IMG/VR virus record: IMGVR_UViG_3300043446_001097
Span: 1-27,311 of that record
Length of the DNA: 27,311 bases
From: a virus
Direction: 5' to 3' (one strand)
Every line of letters begins with the position of its first letter. The first letter of the stretch is position 1. The notes below the pieces were generated by a model. That model had not been told where the DNA came from. It searched no databases and was given only the letters and a program-made list of their open reading frames with translations. The translations under genes were made by a program, and so were the position numbers. This document shows, in pieces, positions 22,797 to 27,311 of this stretch.

Positions 22797-22996
22797 TGAT
22801 GAATAGCGCGGATTTCAGTAGAGCAGCCATGGCACATCCTTAGCAGCTGCTGGCGCTCAATAGCGACATCAAGATCCGACAGCTGCCACGCTTTGGCCTC
22901 ATCATCCGTCAACCGCACAGCCGCAGGGATCAGGTGCGCTTGACGTGTTGGCGGCTTCACCCACTGCGAGCCACGGCGGAATCCGTATTGAGTCAT
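22793..22996 (-). CDS. Small protein of unknown function (67 aa)
   Basis: ATG 22996 overlaps the upstream stop (ATGA), and its stop overlaps the next gene. The product has a basic start (MTQYGFRRGSQWVKPPTRQ), then an acidic helix (LTDDEAKAWQLSDLDVAIERQQLL), and ends with a CHGC pair (RMCHGCSTEIRAIHQ). The CxxC motif could bind metal. No family is recognised. Confidence 0.6.
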   Translation of the reverse strand: MTQYGFRRGSQWVKPPTRQAHLIPAAVRLTDDEAKAWQLSDLDVAIERQQLLRMCHGCSTEIRAIHQ

Positions 22997-23160
22997 GGCT
23001 TAACACCATCACGAACAAGTTGCTCGCAAGCGTTGCCGATGCCACGTTGGCAATCAGCGCGGGTGGCATCGGTTAATCCACTGGTGATGCACCAAGCAAA
23101 AGCGCCTGCTAGGCCAAACGTGATACAGGCCCAAGCAGTGGCCAGAAGAATCGGTCGCAT
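22993..23160 (-). CDS. Small membrane protein (55 aa)
   Basis: ATG 23160 begins MRPILLATAWACITFGLAGAF, a single hydrophobic N-terminal helix, followed by a short polar tail with two Cys (DCQRGIGNACEQLVRDG). A TTG at 23241 would extend it but would run through the promoter-like region, so the ATG is preferred. Its position 74 nt downstream of copy 1 of the 16-bp motif suggests it leads a leftward transcription unit. A membrane or periplasmic role is inferred. Confidence 0.6.
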   Translation of the reverse strand: MRPILLATAWACITFGLAGAFAWCITSGLTDATRADCQRGIGNACEQLVRDGVKP

Positions 23161-23198
23161 GGTTGATGGGATAGTGAGACGTTGCCGCCTCGTGTGCC

Positions 23199-23250
23199 AA
23201 TTATCAGCCGCCGTCAGCGCAGTATCGCAGAGTCGTAACAATACTTAACA
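23199..23250 (-). promoter_or_regulatory. Copy 1 of 16-bp motif with -10-like GATAATT
   Basis: On the minus strand TGTTAAGTATTGTTAC (23250-23235) is followed after 29 nt by GATAATT (23205-23199), then ATG 23160. The motif overlaps the tmk stop codon. The spacing (motif, 29 nt, -10-like) is identical in copy 2 (27139-27190). No good -35 is present, so it may be an activator-dependent promoter. Confidence 0.5.
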
Positions 23251-23874
23251 GCTTGCGCAGATCGCCGCTTGGATCGCCTGCGTCACCACATCCGGCGGCT
23301 GTGCCGCGTCAATACGGCGCCAGCCATGCTGCCCCGCTAGCGAGCTGAACCCGTCGCAAACCCGCTGCAGAAAGGCGTCACCGCCGGCTTCGATGCGATC
23401 GGCTGGGCGACCGCCACGGCGACGCAGAGCCTCAGCCAACGGCAACTCCATCAGCAGCGTGAGATGGGGACAGATCCCGCTGGTGGCGATCGCGGCCAAC
23501 TGGTCAATCAGCGGCAGCGGCAGACCGCGGCCATAGCCCTGATAGGCGGCGGTGGAACCACTGAAGCGGTCGCTCAGCACCCAGTGGCCGGCCGCCAAAG
23601 CCGGGGCAATGCACTGCTGTACATGCTGAGCACGATCGGCGGCATACAGCAACAGCTCAGCGGTGCTGCTAGGTGCAGCATCGCCAGGGAAATGCAGCAG
23701 CAGCTGGCGCAGGGCCTGGCCCAGCGCAGTACCGCCGGGCTCCCGGGTCACCACCAGCTCAGCGCCAGGTGGCATCAGTCCACTGGCCGGCAACCAGGCG
23801 CGCAGGCGCTCTAGCTGCGTGGTCTTACCGCAGCCGTCAATGCCTTCCAGCACCAGAAAGCGCCCTGTGGTCAT
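23245..23874 (-). CDS. tmk: Thymidylate kinase
   Basis: The 209-aa product has the P-loop GIDGCGKT (residues 11-18), the TREPGGT loop (43-49), the DR(F) motif at 102-104 in SDRFSGSTAAYQGYGRGL, and a basic LID (RRRGGRPADR, 151-160). It phosphorylates dTMP to dTDP. All active-site elements are present and the length fits the family. The gene's sequence resembles cyanobacterial Tmk closely, e.g. SGLMPPGAEL and AELLLYAADRAQHVQQ, so a host origin is likely. With dcd it supports dTTP supply. A phage copy would override the host level; a rarely seen role in a prophage is the alternative. Confidence 0.93.
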   Translation of the reverse strand: MTTGRFLVLEGIDGCGKTTQLERLRAWLPASGLMPPGAELVVTREPGGTALGQALRQLLLHFPGDAAPSSTAELLLYAADRAQHVQQCIAPALAAGHWVLSDRFSGSTAAYQGYGRGLPLPLIDQLAAIATSGICPHLTLLMELPLAEALRRRGGRPADRIEAGGDAFLQRVCDGFSSLAGQHGWRRIDAAQPPDVVTQAIQAAICASC

Positions 23875-23905
23875 CTCCTAGCATTGATGGAACAGCCTCG
23901 ACACT

Positions 23906-24211
23906 ATGCAGGCCCGAATCGACGGCACCGAACTGGTGACCGCCAAACAGGCCCGCATCAGTTTTAGGCAGAGCATCTTCGCCGCATGGCAGCATCGCTG
24001 CGCATACTGCGACGCGCCAGCGCAGAGCCTGGATCACATTCAACCGCGGGCGAGAGGTGGCCTCACGGTCCGGCACAACCTGGTACCAGCATGTCTGCGT
24101 TGCAACAGGCTCAAGGGGCACCGTGAGGTTTTCAGCTGGTGGCGGCTGCAAGCTTGGTGGCAGCCAGACGCTCAGGCGGCGCTGATTGACTGGCTACGAT
24201 CTGGCGAATAG
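23906..24211 (+). CDS. HNH endonuclease family protein
   Basis: The 101-aa product has C32-x2-C35 (RCAYCD), D43-H44 (LDHIQPRARGG), N58 in HNLVPAC, then C63-x2-C66 and N67 with K70 (CLRCNRLKGH). This is the full HNH zinc nuclease pattern. The protein lies divergent from tmk with a 31-nt gap and overlaps the leftward gene at 24172 by 40 nt at its 3' end. The small size fits a homing or phage-encoded nicking enzyme. It is not next to terminase genes here, so a role in packaging is not indicated. Confidence 0.88.
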   Translation: MQARIDGTELVTAKQARISFRQSIFAAWQHRCAYCDAPAQSLDHIQPRARGGLTVRHNLVPACLRCNRLKGHREVFSWWRLQAWWQPDAQAALIDWLRSGE

Positions 24212-24498
24212 TTGATGCACTCATGTGCAAACCCGTGGCCGTCTTCCTTCGGGTCTGGGAAGCCTAGGTCGCATTCATCGCTGCGCCAATGCTGACACAG
24301 CGCGCAGCTATATTCAGCGGTTGGTGCGCGCACTGTATGCCAGCGCGGCAGATCAGGATGCACGTCACGAAACGACTTCCCGATGCGCACAGAGCGCACA
24401 GCTTCACGCGAGCAGCCTAAGACCTTTGCCATCTTGTGATGACTTAGCCCATAGGACTCCAGCGCGATCTTGACCTGATCTGGTGTCATCAGCGACAT
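24172..24498 (-). CDS. HTH plus Cys-rich (Zn) small protein
   Basis: ATG 24498 has GGAG at eight bases, which favours it over GTG 24507. The 108-aa product begins with a helix-turn-helix pattern (LESYGLSHHKMAKVLGCSREAVRSV, residues about 11-37) and a short wing (IGKSFRDVHPDLPRW). The C-terminal half has CALCQHW, then DECDLGFPDP and HECINY, four Cys that could bind zinc. This fits a DNA-binding accessory protein. The 3' end overlaps the HNH gene and the 5' end overlaps the 37-aa gene by 10 nt. Confidence 0.75.
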   Translation of the reverse strand: MSLMTPDQVKIALESYGLSHHKMAKVLGCSREAVRSVRIGKSFRDVHPDLPRWHTVRAPTAEYSCALCQHWRSDECDLGFPDPKEDGHGFAHECINYSPDRSQSISAA

Positions 24499-24602
24499 TG
24501 ATTCCACTCCATAGGGTCGCAGCGATCAACTGTTGTGTATGTCGCCCATCCTGCAATCGGAATGACGACCAACAGAAAGGAGATGATGCTAAGGCGGTTC
24601 AT
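24489..24602 (-). CDS. Tiny membrane protein (37 aa)
   Basis: The frame starts at ATG 24602, overlapping the upstream stop (ATGA), and ends inside the next gene. The product is MNRLSIISFLLVVIPIAGWA, a single hydrophobic helix or signal anchor, followed by a short polar tail with two Cys (TYTTVDRCDPMEWNQCR). The overlap supports it. Function is unknown. Confidence 0.55.
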   Translation of the reverse strand: MNRLSIISFLLVVIPIAGWATYTTVDRCDPMEWNQCR

Positions 24603-24820
24603 TTCAGGTTTGGGTTGCGTTCAGCTGGTGTCAGGCTTGGATGATTGTTCCAGTCGTCTGGAGGTTCTGCGCAAGCTGCATGATCAGTCATGAACTGGCG
24701 GCCCATGCGTGCCGCTTCATGCAGTGAGATCGGCAGTTCCAGCTCTTCGCTATCTTGGCAGATTTCACAGTAGAACCGTGGCGGCTGACTGCAAAGATCA
24801 ATGACGCAATGATCGTTCAT
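24599..24820 (-). CDS. Small Cys/His-rich protein (73 aa)
   Basis: ATG 24820 overlaps the stop of the winged-helix gene (ATGA), and its own stop overlaps the 37-aa gene. The product begins MNDHCVIDLCSQPPRFYCEICQD; C17-x2-C20-type pairs and later HAACAEPP could form a zinc site. It ends in an acidic/Asn-rich tail (NNHPSLTPAERNPNLK). No enzyme motif is seen. Confidence 0.6.
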   Translation of the reverse strand: MNDHCVIDLCSQPPRFYCEICQDSEELELPISLHEAARMGRQFMTDHAACAEPPDDWNNHPSLTPAERNPNLK

Positions 24821-25152
24821 CGTAGGGCAGACCAGTGGACGTGATAAACGCCGTCACCTGATGAAACATCAATGAGACCCAATGCTTGCAGGTTTGTGAT
24901 GCGCCGGCTGACGTTTGGCTGTGTCACCTTCCAGCGATCCATTAACTGCTGTGCGCTAACGATGCCTTCGGTTCCAATCGTTGTCAGTTCCAGCAGGTCT
25001 AAGACTTTCTTATCTCCGTACTTTTGCCGCATGTCAAGTAGGCGGCGGATACGGGGCGTGAATGATTCTGTCATTGGTGCAAAGGGTGGGTTGGCGAGTA
25101 GAAAACCGCCAGTGCCGGCGGTTGGCGGATACCAGTGGCCGGCAATGCTCAT
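24817..25152 (-). CDS. Winged-helix transcriptional regulator (MarR/ArsR-like fold)
   Basis: The frame starts at ATG 25152, overlapping the methyltransferase stop (ATGA), giving 111 aa; ATG 25074 (85 aa) is an alternative, as the first 26 residues have no homologous look. The C-terminal 85 residues form a winged helix: a helix TPRIRRLLDMRQKYGDKKVL, then LLELTTIGTEGIVSAQQLMD, the recognition helix QPNVSRRITNLQALGLIDV, and a beta wing (SSGDGVYHVHW). It probably controls the surrounding leftward genes or host genes. No ligand-binding residues stand out. Confidence 0.75.
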   Translation of the reverse strand: MSIAGHWYPPTAGTGGFLLANPPFAPMTESFTPRIRRLLDMRQKYGDKKVLDLLELTTIGTEGIVSAQQLMDRWKVTQPNVSRRITNLQALGLIDVSSGDGVYHVHWSALR

Positions 25153-26561
25153 GACTGTTGCCGGCTCTTGCGCCGCAGCTTCTCGGGCAGCACGAGGCCT
25201 TTGATCCGGGCGACCCTGGCATTGAGAGCAGCCCAGTCCTCCTGGCTCTTAAACCGGAAGTGGCCGGTGCCCTTCTTGTAGACCTTGAACTCGAAGAAGC
25301 CCCAGTCGTGCCAGACGCCGGGCTCCAGCCGGTCATAGCCACACGCTGGATCCTCCACCTCGGCATAGGGCCGGCCGGTGATGTAGCAGAGCGCCTTGAT
25401 CAGGTCGCGCACACGCGGGAAGTTGCTGCTCCACCGCTTCAGGCTCACGGTGTGTGGCATATAGTCCGGCTCGGCCAGGTGTGGCACGATGAACTTCTGG
25501 TTGAACAGGTAGGCGTCGTTCGTCGCCCACCCCTCCACCTGCCAGCGGTTCTCCTTCGTGTGGCGGGTGAGCTCATCAAACGCAGCTTCCACGGCCCGGT
25601 CGATCCGCTGGTCAGTGGTGCCGGCGATGATCTGCAGCATCCGAAACAGGTTCCGCTCGGTGAACGGCACTTTCGTCTGCTGCTCTACAAACGTGTTGAT
25701 GTCGCCCTGTAGCTGGCTGGTGGCCAGCTCACGCGGCAACATCTCGGCGATCACCGACTCCCAGAACGCCTTCTGCAGCTCCTTGCGAAAGCGGTTCCGG
25801 CTGGTGGCGCAGCCTTCCATGCTGATCTGGATGCCCAGCTCGCCCGTGTAAATGCCGCCCACCTGGGCCTGCAACCGCACGCCAGCCGTTAGCTGCTCGT
25901 CATAGATCCGGCAGGCCTCGACGTACCGGTTCACCAGGTCACGGCTGCGGCGGTAGGGGATGAGCCCCTCGCCTTGGGCCTCGATGTCGTCTGGGCCCAG
26001 GAAGAACCCGTCGAACTCGTCAGCGCCGCTTACACGTTGCCCCGGTTTTGTCAGCCGAGCCAGGCCGATCTCGCAGCGCGTCGTGCGCTCGGCATCGGTG
26101 AACACCGGCCCCAGGTTCTGGCTGCTGCCGTATTGCTCGATCAATGTGCACAGCTCCAGCTGCGCGCGGGTGCTGCGGTAACCGTCGACCGTGGCCCAGT
26201 TGCAGAGGCTCACGATCTCGCAGCCGGCAGGAGCGATGGCCCAGGCGTGGAGGATGTGCCGCTCATCCGCCGAGAAGGGCGGGTTCATCACGATCACGTC
26301 CGCGTGGGCGATCTGTTCAGGTGTCACCTGTAGCCAGTCGTTGCCGATTAGGTGGCAGCAGGGGATAGCGGCGAGGATGGCCCGCAGCTTCGGCTCGGGC
26401 TCCACCGCCAGCACTTCAGCTGCATCGAGGGCCAGGCACTCGCGCACCAGGTTCCCGGAGCCGGCCGATGGCTCCACCACCACCCGGCCGCGCAGATCGA
26501 GCGGGTCGAGCATGGTGGCCGCCACCTCGGGCGGCGTGGGGTAGAAGTCGGGATTGAACAT
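25149..26561 (-). CDS. DNA adenine methyltransferase with DUF4942-like C-terminus (orphan)
   Basis: ATG 26561 shares one base with the preceding stop and has AGGAG eight bases upstream, giving 470 aa. Residues 29-38 (VEPSAGSGNL) are SAM-binding motif I and 93-96 (NPPF) are the catalytic N6-adenine motif IV. Residues about 1-20 carry FYPTPPEVAATML, a common start of this class. The rest, from about residue 230 (helical RFRKELQKAFWESVIAEM, later VEGWATNDAYLFNQKFIVPH and DWGFFEFKVYKKG), matches the DUF4942 style of phage methyltransferases. No restriction nuclease lies next to it, so it is probably an anti-restriction or regulatory methylase. The stop overlaps the winged-helix gene. Confidence 0.88.
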   Translation of the reverse strand: MFNPDFYPTPPEVAATMLDPLDLRGRVVVEPSAGSGNLVRECLALDAAEVLAVEPEPKLRAILAAIPCCHLIGNDWLQVTPEQIAHADVIVMNPPFSADERHILHAWAIAPAGCEIVSLCNWATVDGYRSTRAQLELCTLIEQYGSSQNLGPVFTDAERTTRCEIGLARLTKPGQRVSGADEFDGFFLGPDDIEAQGEGLIPYRRSRDLVNRYVEACRIYDEQLTAGVRLQAQVGGIYTGELGIQISMEGCATSRNRFRKELQKAFWESVIAEMLPRELATSQLQGDINTFVEQQTKVPFTERNLFRMLQIIAGTTDQRIDRAVEAAFDELTRHTKENRWQVEGWATNDAYLFNQKFIVPHLAEPDYMPHTVSLKRWSSNFPRVRDLIKALCYITGRPYAEVEDPACGYDRLEPGVWHDWGFFEFKVYKKGTGHFRFKSQEDWAALNARVARIKGLVLPEKLRRKSRQQS

Positions 26562-26836
26562 CAAGCCCGCTCCTGGCCACGGCGAGCATCCATGGCGTGA
26601 AGCTCCCACGCCTCGGCATAGTCTGAGACCAGCTGAAGCAACCGGAACGCTTCAGCGCGCTCAGCCTGAGCTGTGTGCCAAGCGATCGGCTCCTGAGGGT
26701 AGAAGTCGCGGCGGTTGCAGGTGGCTGCAGCAAGCGCATCAGCAGCAGCAGCAATGGCTTTGCGCACTGCTCTGTACTCGCGCTGAAGAGAGTCGGCTCC
26801 TGTGCCGTTGAGGTGGATGGTGGGCAGGATAGGCAT
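26561..26836 (-). CDS. Small conserved phage protein (91 aa)
   Basis: ATG 26836 starts MPILPTIHLNGTGADSLQRE, a start I associate with a widespread small phage protein of unknown function ('PTIHLNGT...L...Y'). The middle has RRDFYPQEPIAWHTAQAERAE and a helical end (LLQLVSDYAEAWELHAMD). It is all-helical apart from the N-terminus. Its stop shares a base with the methyltransferase start. Function unknown. Confidence 0.65.
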   Translation of the reverse strand: MPILPTIHLNGTGADSLQREYRAVRKAIAAAADALAAATCNRRDFYPQEPIAWHTAQAERAEAFRLLQLVSDYAEAWELHAMDARRGQERA

Positions 26837-26870
26837 GGAATGAGAGCGATGGGATGAGGTGGGCCGCTGC

Positions 26871-27101
26871 TCAGGGCATCACGACGACGGTCTGGACGGC
26901 GGCCAATGGCGAGCGGTAGTCGCTGGCGTGAAGGCGGGCCCACTTCTTCGCCTCGGTGAGCGTCATGCCGCCGGGGCTGAACACCGTGTGCTCCAGGTAG
27001 TCGTGGCTGTTGTGCTTGGCCCAAGGGCAGAACGCCCAGCTGCCGCGACCACGCGGTGAGCGACCGTGCTCGCGCTCGTAGACGATGGTGGAGAAGGTCA
27101 T
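26871..27101 (-). CDS. Small protein of unknown function (76 aa)
   Basis: ATG 27101 begins MTFSTIVYEREHGRSPRGRG, followed by WAFCPWAKHNSHDYLEHTVFSPGG and a helix-rich end (MTLTEAKKWARLHASDYRSP). It has an Arg/Gly-rich patch and two His but no clear motif. Copy 2 of the 16-bp motif lies 73 nt upstream and a strong GGGCG-GAGA-CGCCC hairpin lies in the likely leader, so it probably leads a leftward operon that runs to 24172. Confidence 0.6.
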   Translation of the reverse strand: MTFSTIVYEREHGRSPRGRGSWAFCPWAKHNSHDYLEHTVFSPGGMTLTEAKKWARLHASDYRSPLAAVQTVVVMP

Positions 27102-27117
27102 TGATCCGTGGGGTGGT

Positions 27118-27131
27118 GGGCGTCTCCGCCC
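27118..27131 (-). promoter_or_regulatory. Leader hairpin GGGCG-GAGA-CGCCC
   Basis: A perfect 5-bp GC stem with a GAGA loop lies 16 nt before ATG 27101. It is downstream of the predicted -10 of the leftward promoter, so it would be in the 5' untranslated region. Confidence 0.4.
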
Positions 27132-27138
27132 GTGGGTG

Positions 27139-27190
27139 AATCATCCCGCCGGGGCGCTCGCTTGCGCGGTCCGTGTCACAACGCTTAACA
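27139..27190 (-). promoter_or_regulatory. Copy 2 of 16-bp motif with -10-like GATGATT
   Basis: On the minus strand TGTTAAGCGTTGTGAC (27190-27175) is followed after 29 nt by GATGATT (27145-27139) and then ATG 27101, 73 nt after the motif. It overlaps the stop of the partial gene at 27185, just as copy 1 overlaps the tmk stop. Confidence 0.5.
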
Positions 27191-27310
27191 ATCCAGTGGT
27201 GAGCCGATCAGCCGCCAGCGGTCCCGTAGGGTCTGCTGGCGCCCGTACAAGAACGCGCACAGCGTGCTGACAGGCACGCCATGATCCGCTGCCCACTGGC
27301 GGCGGCTTGA
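27185..27310 (-). CDS. Partial HTH-like protein (3' end only, 41 aa)
   Basis: The frame enters from outside the window and ends at TAA 27187-27185. The last 41 residues (SSRRQWAADHGVPVSTLCAF, then LYGRQQTLRDRWRLIGSPLDC) read as a helix-turn-helix: WAADHGVPVSTLCAFLYGR has the helix, Gly-Val turn and second helix. It resembles the end of small phage DNA-binding proteins. The start and full size are unknown. Confidence 0.6.
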   Translation of the reverse strand, partial: SSRRQWAADHGVPVSTLCAFLYGRQQTLRDRWRLIGSPLDC

Positions 27311-27311
27311 G

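Noticed and set aside
26416-27144. 242-aa leftward open frame
   Set aside because: It overlaps the methyltransferase, 91-aa and 76-aa genes in another frame, and its protein is Arg/Ser/Pro-rich with no motif; the three smaller frames with clean overlaps and starts are preferred.

Overview
The window looks like part of a tailed phage genome or prophage with a long, non-contractile (siphovirus) tail, infecting a picocyanobacterium of the Synechococcus/Cyanobium type. The phage call rests on the phage-lambda tail gene order. The host call is inference: it rests on a cyanobacterial-type AbrB regulator, a cyanobacterial-looking thymidylate kinase and small proteins of a kind I associate with cyanophages. 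No integrase, attachment site, tRNA, capsid or terminase gene is visible, so free phage and prophage cannot be told apart. No stretch longer than 300 bases lacks a gene.

Bases 1-16453 (rightward) are the tail module. A truncated gene of five near-identical 132-bp repeats (likely a beta-propeller) opens the window. It is followed by a 51-aa protein, the tail terminator (U-like), a 57-aa protein, the tail tube protein (V-like), tail assembly chaperones with a clear -1 programmed frameshift (G/GT-like), a 2013-aa tape measure, and gpM-, gpL-, gpK-, gpI- and gpJ-like tip proteins. A side fibre follows. Most neighbours overlap by 1-4 bases, so the module is probably one translationally coupled transcript.

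Bases 16456-18398 (rightward) hold two tiny genes (one very basic) and a lysis cassette: a membrane/coiled-coil protein, a C39-like cysteine peptidase, a 45-aa membrane protein (holin candidate) and a T4-type lysozyme with an E-C-T triad.

Bases 18448-27311 (mostly leftward) are the accessory/early module: two small genes, an AbrB-family regulator divergent from an 83-aa protein, an RTX-repeat protein coupled to dCTP deaminase, a string of tiny overlapping genes, thymidylate kinase, an HNH protein (rightward), HTH/Zn proteins, a winged-helix regulator, an orphan adenine methyltransferase and further small genes. Many are shorter than 80 aa and linked by ATGA, GTGA, TGATG or TAATG overlaps, which was used to choose starts.

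The most interesting regulatory signal is a 16-bp motif (TGTTAAGnnTTGTnnC) found three times on the minus strand, each 60-74 nt upstream of a leftward gene. Two copies have a -10-like hexamer at exactly the same distance. Other highlights are the G/GT frameshift signal with a stem-loop 7 nt downstream, a permuted M23-like peptidase domain in the tape measure, and a ~220-aa insertion between the iron-sulphur cysteines and the C-terminal motif of the gpL-like protein. All functions are read from sequence motifs and gene order; no database search was run.
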